This document shows, piece by piece, positions 1-6,490 of a stretch of DNA of 7,657 nt. The first letter of the stretch is position 1; each line of letters starts with the position of its first letter. The stretch comes from an uncultured Chromatiales bacterium (GTDB lineage: Bacteria > Pseudomonadota > Gammaproteobacteria > Steroidobacterales > GCA-2729495). Made by a program: the position numbers and the translations under genes. The notes beneath the pieces are model-generated. The model did no database searches. It was not told the origin of the DNA and saw only the letters and a list, made by a program, of their open reading frames with translations. Location: the NCBI GenBank assembly GCA_913058165.1, contig CAJXQV010000054.1, positions 1-7,657 of the forward strand, read 5' to 3'.

Positions 1-45
1 GATTGCCTCTTGTCTCGTGGGCTCGGAGATGTGTATAAGAGACAG
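1..45 (+). other. Untrimmed Illumina Nextera i7/Read-2 adapter (non-genomic)
   Basis: Positions 12-26 read GTCTCGTGGGCTCGG and 27-45 read AGATGTGTATAAGAGACAG. These are the Nextera Read-2 tail and the 19-bp hyperactive Tn5 mosaic end. Positions 1-3 (GAT) fit the end of the P7 flow-cell oligo, so 4-11 (TGCCTCTT) sit exactly where the 8-base i7 index lies. Its reverse complement, AAGAGGCA, is from memory Nextera index N711. Genomic sequence begins at 46: the PBP2 frame upstream of its first in-frame start codon is readable back to 46 and aligns with the family. This stretch should be masked. It is not an IS50/Tn5 insertion. Confidence 0.98.
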
Positions 46-1073
46 CTTTTAACCCCAACCAATTTACCGGCGGCATCAGCACAAAAAACTACAAGGCCTT
101 GCGGGAAGACCTCGACCAACCACTGTTCAATCGAGCACTGCGCGGACGTTATCCTCCCGGCTCCACCATTAAGCCCATTATAGGGCTTGCCGGACTTGAC
201 CAGAAAGCCACTACTGCCGGACATAAAATATTTTGTCGCGGTTACTACTCGCTACCGGGCAAAACTCACCGTTACCGCGACTGGAAGCCAGAGGGGCATG
301 GCATAGTAGACATGCATGATGCCATTGCCCAATCCTGCGATACCTACTTCTACGAATTGGCCGTTGAACTTGATATCGATAATATTGCGTCAACGCTAAA
401 ACAGTTCGGTCTCGGCGAACCCACGGGCATTGATATAGGCGGCGAAGCCGCGGGTCTTGTTCCATCACGCGGGTGGAAACGCGCTAACTTTAGAGACAAG
501 CAGGACCAAGTCTGGTTTCCAGGCGAAACCGTTATTACCGGTATCGGTCAGGGCTACTTACTGACCACACCGTTGCAACTTGCCGAGGCTACAGCTGCTC
601 TGGCAACCCGTGGGAAACGATTTCAACCCATCCTGGTTAAGGCCATACAAGATTCATTGAGCGGTGAAATCAGTGCGCAGCCGCACATTCAAAAAGAGGC
701 TATCAGCGGCATCTCTCAGCGCGACTGGAACGAAATTATCGAGGCCATGCGCGGCGTTATACAAGACCCGAAGGGCACTGCAAGAGCTATCGGTTACCAA
801 GCTCCGTACACGCTCGCCGGTAAGAGCGGAACTGCGCAGGTGTTTACGGTGGCCCAAGACACAGAATACGATGCCGAAGAAGTGGCCGAGCGCATGCGCG
901 ACCATGCTCTCTTTATCGCCTTTGCACCAATTGAGGAACCCCAGATTGCCATTGCAGTCATAGTAGAGAATGGCGGCAGCGGCAGCGTCGTCGCAGCCCC
1001 GATCGCACGAGCGGTGATGGATGCTTATCTAACACCCCGAGAGTCCACAGGCATGGAAGCAAACGCGCAGTGA
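46..1073 (+). CDS. mrdA: Penicillin-binding protein 2 (peptidoglycan DD-transpeptidase), 5'-truncated by contig end
   Basis: C-terminal part of PBP2, the inner-membrane class B transpeptidase that crosslinks glycan strands in the elongasome with RodA. About 341 residues remain of a family length near 620-650; the membrane anchor and pedestal domain are missing. The frame is open from the adapter junction (first full codon TTT at 48), so the TTG at 99 is an internal Leu and not the start. Visible active-site motifs are SxxK as STIK with the acylated Ser at 162-164, the second motif as SCD at 333-341 (E. coli PBP2 has SAD), and KSGT at 822-833 within GKSGTAQVF. Further PBP2 hallmarks are YPPGST, RYRDWK and GIGQGYLLTTPLQ. 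The stop overlaps the rodA start by 4 bp. Identification as PBP2 and not PBP3/FtsI rests on these motifs and the rodA neighbour. Confidence 0.96.
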
Positions 1074-2200
1074 TTTTTGTCGATGACAAGCACCATGCAG
1101 GAGGTCAGAGCAATCTGGATTACGTTCTGCGACGCCTGCACATCGACCCGGTATTGCTGGCATTGGTGTTTGCGACGTTACTGGTGGGCGGAATTATTCT
1201 CTATAGCGCATCCGGTGCGAGCAGCAGCTTCATGTATGGGCAGTCGGTAAAAATACTGCTGGCGCTTGGCATCATGCTGCTCATCGCACAAATCAATCCT
1301 GCATGGATGCGACGCGGCTCTCCATGGCTCTACGCAGCGGGTCTAGCAATGCTGGTCTTTGTCCTTGTAGGCGGCGTCATTGGTGGTGGTGCGCAACGCT
1401 GGATAGATATCGGCTTTCGCTTTCAGCCATCCGAGATTATGAAGCTGGCATTGCCGGCTATGCTTGCCTGGTTATTGCACTCGCGCTCGTTGCCACCCTC
1501 ACCCCTGCTTATTGTTTCAACATTAATACTCATCGCAATGCCGGTGGTGTTGGTTCTGCTGCAACCCGACCTAGGAACTGCAATCCTGATCGGACTCACC
1601 GGAGCAACCATAGTCTTTCTCGCCGGCATAGGGCTTGTTTACATTTTCTCTGCCGTCGCGATTGCCGGTGCTGCACTACCGGCACTGTGGTTCTTTGTGA
1701 TGCACGACTATCAAAAACGGCGTGTGCTCACGCTGTTTGACCCGGAGAAGGACCCGCTGGGCGCCGGCTACCACATCATTCAGTCAAAAATAGCTATCGG
1801 TTCGGGTGGCGTGTTTGGCAAAGGCTGGCTAAGCGGCAGTCAGGGGCAACTGGAGTTTCTCCCGGAGCGGTCAACCGACTTTATATTTGCGGTAATTGGC
1901 GAAGAGTTTGGTTTATTCGGTGCAATCAGCATATTGCTGCTGTATCTCGCAATAGTTGGCCGCGGCTTTTATATTGCGGCAACCGCACAAGACACATTTT
2001 CTCGCTTGCTGGCGGGCAGTATCAGCTTTACATTCTTCTTTTACGTGTTCGTAAATTCAGCCATGGTCACAGGCCTTATCCCGGTCGTCGGCGTTCCACT
2101 GCCACTTATTAGTGCCGGCGGCACTTCTCTAGTGACGCTCATGGCTGGATTCGGTATTCTGATGTCCATTCACACCCACCGGAGACTTCTGCCCAGATGA
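1070..2200 (+). CDS. rodA: Peptidoglycan glycosyltransferase RodA (SEDS family)
   Basis: Integral membrane SEDS polymerase that builds glycan strands from lipid II and works with PBP2 in side-wall growth. The 376-residue length is normal (E. coli about 370), with roughly ten hydrophobic segments between residues 26 and 366. Signature blocks include GGGAQRWIDIG (106-116), RFQPSEIMKLA (117-127), LLQPDLGTAIL (163-173), DPLGAGYHIIQSKIAIGSGG (228-247) and FLPERSTDFIFAV (263-275). Asp270 in the last block matches the essential Asp of E. coli RodA (D262). The C-terminal motif reads SAGG (348-351) where E. coli RodA and FtsW have SYGG. I chose the GTG at 1070 because it overlaps the mrdA stop (GTGA) and has GGAAG at 1055-1059. 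A strong internal Shine-Dalgarno at 1099 leaves a later start possible. Confidence 0.97.
   Translation: MIFVDDKHHAGGQSNLDYVLRRLHIDPVLLALVFATLLVGGIILYSASGASSSFMYGQSVKILLALGIMLLIAQINPAWMRRGSPWLYAAGLAMLVFVLVGGVIGGGAQRWIDIGFRFQPSEIMKLALPAMLAWLLHSRSLPPSPLLIVSTLILIAMPVVLVLLQPDLGTAILIGLTGATIVFLAGIGLVYIFSAVAIAGAALPALWFFVMHDYQKRRVLTLFDPEKDPLGAGYHIIQSKIAIGSGGVFGKGWLSGSQGQLEFLPERSTDFIFAVIGEEFGLFGAISILLLYLAIVGRGFYIAATAQDTFSRLLAGSISFTFFFYVFVNSAMVTGLIPVVGVPLPLISAGGTSLVTLMAGFGILMSIHTHRRLLPR
1099..1105 (+). promoter_or_regulatory. Consensus Shine-Dalgarno inside the rodA 5' end
   Basis: AGGAGGT here is a near-perfect anti-16S match, better than the ribosome site in front of the annotated rodA GTG. Nine bases downstream lies an in-frame CTG (1115). 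Initiation there would give a protein 15 residues shorter, beginning just before the conserved LRRLHIDP segment. CTG is a rare start codon, so this may be a chance codon run (GCA GGA GGT). It is recorded because it bears on the rodA start. Confidence 0.25.
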
Positions 2201-3195
2201 TAACCTCGCATCCAGTTCGCGCCCTGCTCGCATCCATTCTCATGGCTTTACTTACAACAGCTGCGAGTGCTGATGATGACCGCACAATATTCATCAACGA
2301 AATGACCACGCAATACGGATTCGAGGCAGACTTTGTCTCAGAAGTTATCGGTAACGCGGAAACGAAACAAAGCATCATCGATGCTATGAGCCGGCCCGCA
2401 GAGAAAGTAAAACCGTGGTATGAATATCGCGATATTTTTATTACGGACCAACGAATCAATGAAGGCGTCGATTTCTGGAACCTGCGTGAAGAGACCCTCC
2501 AACAGGCTTCTGAAAGAACTGGCGTACCCATGCGGATGATTGCCGGTATTGTAGGCGTCGAAACCTATTACGGGCGGATCACCGGCAACTATCGCGTTGT
2601 CGATGCGCTATCGACACTCGCGTTCGATTATCCGCCAAGAGCCGCGTTCTTCCGTAATGAGCTGAAAGAATACTTTCTGCTCACCCGCGAAGAACAACTG
2701 TCCATTGAAGATACCGAAGGGTCCTATGCGGGCGCCATGGGGCCGCCGCAGTTTATCCCAAGCAGCTACCGCGCCTATGCGGTTGATGGTGACGGTGACG
2801 GACGTCGCGACCTATTGACTAACTGGGATGATATTTTGAACAGCGTGGGCAACTATTTCAAAGCCCATCGCTGGCACAACGGTGAGGAGGTCGCTATGCA
2901 GGCCACCTTGCCAGCAGGTCACCCGCCGCTGAAATCAAAAAATGAGCGGAAAGCCAATAAAACACTGGGCGAACTGCGCGGCATGGGCCTGCTGTTTGAA
3001 TCAGATCTGCCGGATAGCACCCCGGCCAACCTGATTGTTCTGGAAGGCAGAGCCGGGCCGGAATACTGGATCGGCCTGCATAACTTCTATGTCATTACGC
3101 GCTACAATCACAGCGTCATGTACGGTCTAGCTACCTACCAACTGGGTGAGGCATTGGCAGAGCGCACCGCAGAAATAGCGGCGCAACCCAACTAA
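2197..3195 (+). CDS. mltB: Lytic murein transglycosylase B (Slt35/MltB family)
   Basis: Periplasmic lytic transglycosylase that cleaves the MurNAc-GlcNAc bond with formation of 1,6-anhydroMurNAc. It has 332 residues. A signal peptide spans about 1-25 (hydrophobic core LLASILMALLTT, likely cleavage in TAASA/DDD) and has no lipobox cysteine. The protein therefore looks soluble, unlike the E. coli MltB lipoprotein. The catalytic Glu is E122 in GVETYYGR (codon 2560-2562). Other family blocks are GAMGPPQFIPSSY (179-191), an Asp-rich loop DGDGDG (197-202) at the position of the Slt35 EF-hand-like calcium site, and VGNYFKAHRW (217-226). Its ATG overlaps the rodA stop (ATGA), with GGAG at 2181-2184, so coupling to rodA is likely. 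The C-terminus contains YNHSVMYGLATYQL, a normal MltB ending. Confidence 0.95.
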   Translation: MITSHPVRALLASILMALLTTAASADDDRTIFINEMTTQYGFEADFVSEVIGNAETKQSIIDAMSRPAEKVKPWYEYRDIFITDQRINEGVDFWNLREETLQQASERTGVPMRMIAGIVGVETYYGRITGNYRVVDALSTLAFDYPPRAAFFRNELKEYFLLTREEQLSIEDTEGSYAGAMGPPQFIPSSYRAYAVDGDGDGRRDLLTNWDDILNSVGNYFKAHRWHNGEEVAMQATLPAGHPPLKSKNERKANKTLGELRGMGLLFESDLPDSTPANLIVLEGRAGPEYWIGLHNFYVITRYNHSVMYGLATYQLGEALAERTAEIAAQPN

Positions 3196-3239
3196 AAAAC
3201 CAGCAATAATTACACGCAATAACCGAGCGCCAAATAAGC

Positions 3240-4040
3240 ATGGAACGCTACCTCACAACTGCAAATTGCATCACCGTCTTCAGAAGATTCGCCGCGCATG
3301 ATGCAGGACGATTCATTCTTATTGCGCTGTTAAGCGCGGTATTCGTATTCGGCTGCACGCCAACCAACAAAAGGGTGTCCGGCGGCAATGACAATGCAAA
3401 AAGCCTTAAAGGCAATAATCCATTCTATGAAGTGTATGGCGAACGCTACTATGTTCTCTCGAGCAACAAAGGCTATAAGCAGGAAGGTGTTGCATCCTGG
3501 TACGGTAAAAAGTTTCACGGTAAACTGACGTCCAATGGCGAAGATTACGATATGCACGCTATGACAGCAGCGCACAAAACCTTGCCGCTGCCATCTACCG
3601 TGCGCGTTACCAACCTTCGCAACGGACGCAGTGTTGTGGTCCGTGTTAACGACCGCGGCCCGTTCGTCGATAACCGTATTATCGACATGTCCTACGCTGC
3701 AGCAAAAAACCTCGACATGGTTCAAAGCGGCACCACGATGGTGCGCGTTGAAAGTATCGACAACTACAGTCGCAGCGAACCTGTCAGCTATGAAACTTCG
3801 GCCAGCGACTTCGGCACAATCTACATGCAGGTAGGGGCCTTCGGCGAACGCGCCAACGCTCAACGTCTGGCCGATCGCATCAGTGGCGGCGGAATCAGAG
3901 ACATCTCTATATACGACGAAAACGGTTTCTCTAAGGTCCGCATCGGGCCTATCAAAGACGTCCAAGAATACGATGCAATCGCTCAGAAAATGAGCGCACT
4001 TGAAATCACCCAGCCGCATCTTGTCGTCGAACCGCGTTAA
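3240..4040 (+). CDS. rlpA: RlpA: septal lytic transglycosylase lipoprotein with DPBB and SPOR domains
   Basis: The 266-residue protein has a lipoprotein-type signal ending VFG-C39 with Thr at +2, which predicts outer-membrane sorting. Phe at the -2 lipobox position is atypical, and about 24 residues precede the hydrophobic core, which is long. No later ATG, GTG or TTG exists in frame before C39, so the ATG at 3240 is kept although no clear Shine-Dalgarno precedes it. The double-psi beta-barrel domain (about 83-172) contains GVASWYGKKFHGKLTSNG, MTAAHKTLPLP and RVNDRGPF. E101, H112 and D138 reproduce the spacing of the P. aeruginosa RlpA catalytic residues E120, H131 and D157, so activity on denuded glycan is expected by homology. 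A SPOR domain (about 193-264, starting IYMQVGAF) should bind denuded septal glycan. It lies 44 bp after mltB. Confidence 0.95.
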   Translation: MERYLTTANCITVFRRFAAHDAGRFILIALLSAVFVFGCTPTNKRVSGGNDNAKSLKGNNPFYEVYGERYYVLSSNKGYKQEGVASWYGKKFHGKLTSNGEDYDMHAMTAAHKTLPLPSTVRVTNLRNGRSVVVRVNDRGPFVDNRIIDMSYAAAKNLDMVQSGTTMVRVESIDNYSRSEPVSYETSASDFGTIYMQVGAFGERANAQRLADRISGGGIRDISIYDENGFSKVRIGPIKDVQEYDAIAQKMSALEITQPHLVVEPR

Positions 4041-4068
4041 CGGGATCCAATCGGGCAAGACTTTAAGG

Positions 4069-4097
4069 TCGAGAAAACCGACAAGAATCGATAGAAT
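4069..4097 (+). promoter_or_regulatory. Putative sigma-70-type promoter upstream of dacA
   Basis: TCGAGA (4069-4074, 4 of 6 to TTGACA) and TAGAAT (4092-4097, 5 of 6 to TATAAT) are separated by exactly 17 bases in the 91-bp rlpA-dacA gap. Transcription would begin near 4104, about 28 bases before the dacA ATG. This is the longest intergenic gap in the cluster. If real, it would let dacA and the downstream genes be expressed independently of mrdA-rlpA. It is a match by eye only, and such matches are common by chance. Confidence 0.3.
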
Positions 4098-4131
4098 AAC
4101 TATTCCTCTGTCTACGCGGCCCTACAGTCTT

Positions 4132-5268
4132 ATGAAATTTAAGCATTCAACGATCTACCTCACCCTCTTCCTACTCCTCAGCCCGCTGCTTAGCACGGCT
4201 CAGGTACCGTCAGCCCCCTCGTTAACGGCTAAGGGCTACCTGCTGATTGACTATAACAGCGGCCAGATACTGGCAGAAAAAGCCTCTACCGAACGCATGG
4301 AACCGGCGAGCATCACCAAGCTGATGACCGCGTATGTCGCATTCAACGCCATAAAATCAGGACAAATAAACCTGACTGATGAGGTACTGGTGAGCGAGAA
4401 AGCATGGCGTACTCAGGGCTCACGAATGTTCATTGAAGTGGACAAGCGGGTTCCGGTGGAACTGCTGCTGCAGGGCATGATCATCCAATCTGGCAACGAT
4501 GCCAGCGTGGCCATTGCGGAACATGTGGCAGGCACCGAAGCGACCTTTGCCGAACTTATGAACCAAGCCGCTCAGCAGCTCGGCATGCTCGACACACAAT
4601 ACAGAAACAGCACCGGTCTTCCGGACCCCGATAACTACACCACCGCCGCAGACATCGCCAAGCTGGCCAACGCTATCATTCGCGACTTCCCTGAGTACTA
4701 TGCCTGGTACTCACAAAAGCAGTTTACCTACAACGGCATTACGCAGGACAATCGCAACGCGCTGCTGTGGCGTGACGCGAGCGTCGACGGCCTGAAAACC
4801 GGCTATACCGAGGCTGCTGGATACTGCCTAGTTTCATCTGCACAACGCGAAAATATGCGCCTGATTTCAGTTGTGCTTGGCGCCAGTAGCTCTTCAGCCA
4901 GAGCCAATGACTCACAGGCTCTGCTGAACTACGGATTCCGTTTTTTCGAAAGCCGTCTACTTTACTCCGCCGGCCAAACCGTTGCTGAAGAGCGCGTTTG
5001 GTATGGGGATCCGGAAATCGTACCGCTGGTCACCCGCGATGACTTGTTTATCTCTATTCCGCGCGGCAGCTTTGAGCGCCTGGACGCGACCAGTTCAGTG
5101 CCAACATCTCTGGAGGCGCCACTCGACCGCGACGGAATGGTCGGCAATCTCAGTATCACCCTCGACGGTCAACAGATCGCTACTGTTGGACTCTACCCGA
5201 CAGCCAACGTCAAAGAGGCCGGCATATTCGGACGGCTGGCTGACTGGATTATGTTGTTGTGGAATTAA
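4132..5268 (+). CDS. dacA: D-alanyl-D-alanine carboxypeptidase, PBP5/6 type
   Basis: DD-carboxypeptidase that removes the terminal D-Ala from pentapeptide stems in the periplasm and so limits crosslinking. It has 378 residues. The signal peptide spans 1-23 (core YLTLFLLLSPLL, cleavage LSTA/Q). Active-site motifs are SITK with the nucleophile S60 and K63, SGN at 120-122, and KTG at 222-224 inside DGLKTGYT. The C-terminal beta-rich domain (about 276-355) ends in a short amphipathic helix (GIFGRLADWIMLLWN) of the kind that anchors PBP5 to the inner membrane. I placed the start at the ATG at 4132 because it directly precedes the signal peptide. The frame is open back to 4000, but that extension lies in rlpA and would bury the signal. 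No clear Shine-Dalgarno precedes 4132. The PBP5/PBP6 (dacA/dacC) distinction cannot be made from sequence alone. Confidence 0.95.
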   Translation: MKFKHSTIYLTLFLLLSPLLSTAQVPSAPSLTAKGYLLIDYNSGQILAEKASTERMEPASITKLMTAYVAFNAIKSGQINLTDEVLVSEKAWRTQGSRMFIEVDKRVPVELLLQGMIIQSGNDASVAIAEHVAGTEATFAELMNQAAQQLGMLDTQYRNSTGLPDPDNYTTAADIAKLANAIIRDFPEYYAWYSQKQFTYNGITQDNRNALLWRDASVDGLKTGYTEAAGYCLVSSAQRENMRLISVVLGASSSSARANDSQALLNYGFRFFESRLLYSAGQTVAEERVWYGDPEIVPLVTRDDLFISIPRGSFERLDATSSVPTSLEAPLDRDGMVGNLSITLDGQQIATVGLYPTANVKEAGIFGRLADWIMLLWN

Positions 5269-5293
5269 GCACACCATCCCGCTACCCAAACTC

Positions 5294-5297
5294 AGGA
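5294..5297 (+). promoter_or_regulatory. Ribosome binding site for dat
   Basis: AGGA lies 8 bases before the ATG at 5306, which fixes that start. The 37-bp dacA-dat gap otherwise shows neither a terminator hairpin nor a promoter, so the two genes are probably co-transcribed. Confidence 0.55.
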
Positions 5298-5305
5298 CCC
5301 TCTAA

Positions 5306-6154
5306 ATGGCTGATGCATTACCTATTGTCTATGTAAATGGCAGCTATCATCCGAAAGCAGAGGCACGCATATCACCTTTCGATCGTGGGTTTCTGTTTGC
5401 AGATGCGGTGTATGAGGTTCTTCCCGTCTTCGGCAGCAAGCCGGTGTTACTCGACAATCACCTCATTCGTCTGGATAACAGCTTGCAGGAACTGCGGATC
5501 AGGAACCCTCATAGCAAGGCTGAGTGGATTAGCATTATCGACACGCTAATCCGGAAAAACGGCGGTGGCGATATTGGCATCTATTTGCAGGTGAGCCGCG
5601 GGGCAGAAGATGGCAGAGATCATTTCTATCCGCCAAACATTACGCCCACCGTATTTGCGATGGCGACGCCGATTGTTGCGAGCCCCAAAGACACTAGTGG
5701 AATTAGTGTCATTACGCTTGAAGACAACCGTTGGCTGCGCTGCGATATTAAGTCAACGTCGCTGCTTGCCAACATCATGGTGCGGCAACAAGCTCGTGAT
5801 GCCGGTGCCGATGATGCCATTCTAATCAAAGACGGGGTTCTCACCGAGGCGGGCTCCGCATCGGTATTAACGGTGGAGTCGGGCACAGTTATTACCCGCC
5901 CCAATAGCAACCAATTGTTGCCCGGAACAACACGGGCGATGGTGCTCGAACTGGCTGCACAGGCCGGAATTAAATGTCGGGACGAAATAATTTCGGAAGA
6001 CCGACTTCAAGCGGCCGATGAGATCTGCTTGCTTAGCGCAACCAAGGGCATCGTTCCGGTCATACAAATTGATGGCAAAGCAGTCGGCGGAGGAACTCCC
6101 GGGCCCGTTTGGGCAAAGCTGTATGCGCTTTATGAAGCTGCCAAAAAGCGGTAA
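5306..6154 (+). CDS. dat: D-amino-acid transaminase (class IV PLP aminotransferase)
   Basis: Cytoplasmic PLP enzyme that interconverts D-alanine plus 2-oxoglutarate with pyruvate plus D-glutamate. The 282-residue length matches the family. The block RWLRCDIKS (142-150) is shared with Bacillus D-amino-acid transaminase and holds K149, the PLP Schiff-base lysine. E181 in VLTEAGSAS lies 32 residues later, as in the Bacillus K145/E177 pair. The carboxylate-trap residues of the Bacillus enzyme (Tyr31, Arg98, His100) have counterparts at Y36 in DAVYEV and at R104 and H106 in GRDHFYP. This favours D-amino-acid specificity over the related branched-chain aminotransferases or aminodeoxychorismate lyase. 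The protein has no signal peptide. Lying between a DD-carboxypeptidase and ybeD in a wall operon, it probably supplies D-Glu or D-Ala for the stem peptide, which is inference from context. Confidence 0.9.
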   Translation: MADALPIVYVNGSYHPKAEARISPFDRGFLFADAVYEVLPVFGSKPVLLDNHLIRLDNSLQELRIRNPHSKAEWISIIDTLIRKNGGGDIGIYLQVSRGAEDGRDHFYPPNITPTVFAMATPIVASPKDTSGISVITLEDNRWLRCDIKSTSLLANIMVRQQARDAGADDAILIKDGVLTEAGSASVLTVESGTVITRPNSNQLLPGTTRAMVLELAAQAGIKCRDEIISEDRLQAADEICLLSATKGIVPVIQIDGKAVGGGTPGPVWAKLYALYEAAKKR

Positions 6155-6213
6155 CCTCAAACTATCAGCGGCACCTGACTGAACAGCACAAGTCGCGCAA
6201 CTCCGAGCAGCTC

Positions 6214-6477
6214 ATGACCGAAGAAACATTACTCGTATTTCCTTGTCGCTTCCCCATCAAAATGATGGTGCGGGCGGAAGTAGATCTACAGGCATTAATC
6301 GACGAACTCGTTGCTCCTCACGCCGACGCATTGTCTGCAGACGATGTCAGTATGCGCCCCAGTAAGAATGGCAACTATATCGCGGTCACTATCACTATTA
6401 CTGCCACCAGCAAAGCACAGCTCGACACGATCTATCAGGCCATGACAGATCACGAACACGTTCTGATGAGCCTTTAG
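6214..6477 (+). CDS. ybeD: YbeD-family protein (DUF493 / UPF0250)
   Basis: Small cytoplasmic protein of 87 residues, the family's usual size. It is recognised by LVFPCRFPIKMM near the N-terminus (E. coli YbeD: LLEFPTPFTYKVM), by PSKNGNYIAVTITITATS (49-66; E. coli has PSSKGNYHSVSITINAT), and by the ending LDTIYQAM...VLMSL. The fold is ferredoxin-like and resembles ACT-type regulatory domains. The biochemical role is not established. Its constant place just before lipB suggests a link to lipoate metabolism, but nothing in the sequence proves it. It lies 59 bp after dat and 13 bp before lipB. The site in front of its ATG is weak, and the gap shows no promoter or hairpin. Confidence 0.93.
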   Translation: MTEETLLVFPCRFPIKMMVRAEVDLQALIDELVAPHADALSADDVSMRPSKNGNYIAVTITITATSKAQLDTIYQAMTDHEHVLMSL

Positions 6478-6490
6478 CCCGGGCGCTATA

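Noticed and set aside
99..101. TTG as a start codon for mrdA
   Set aside because: The frame is readable upstream to the adapter junction, and the upstream residues (FNPNQFTGGIS) match PBP2, so the gene is truncated and this is an internal Leu.
3196..3239. AT-rich mltB-rlpA gap as a promoter
   Set aside because: AATAAT (3205-3210) resembles a -10 box, but no acceptable -35 hexamer lies 16-18 bases upstream.
3330..4058. Long open frame (242 codons) on the - strand opposite rlpA
   Set aside because: It lies antisense to a gene with intact catalytic and SPOR motifs and shows no recognisable domain. It is best explained by codon bias in rlpA.
4000..4131. N-terminal extension of dacA starting inside rlpA
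   Set aside because: The added residues are basic and non-conserved and would place a signal peptide at position 45 onward. The ATG at 4132 begins exactly at the signal peptide.
6155..6213. dat-ybeD gap as a terminator or regulatory element
   Set aside because: No inverted repeat with a T-run and no convincing promoter hexamers are visible in these 59 bases.
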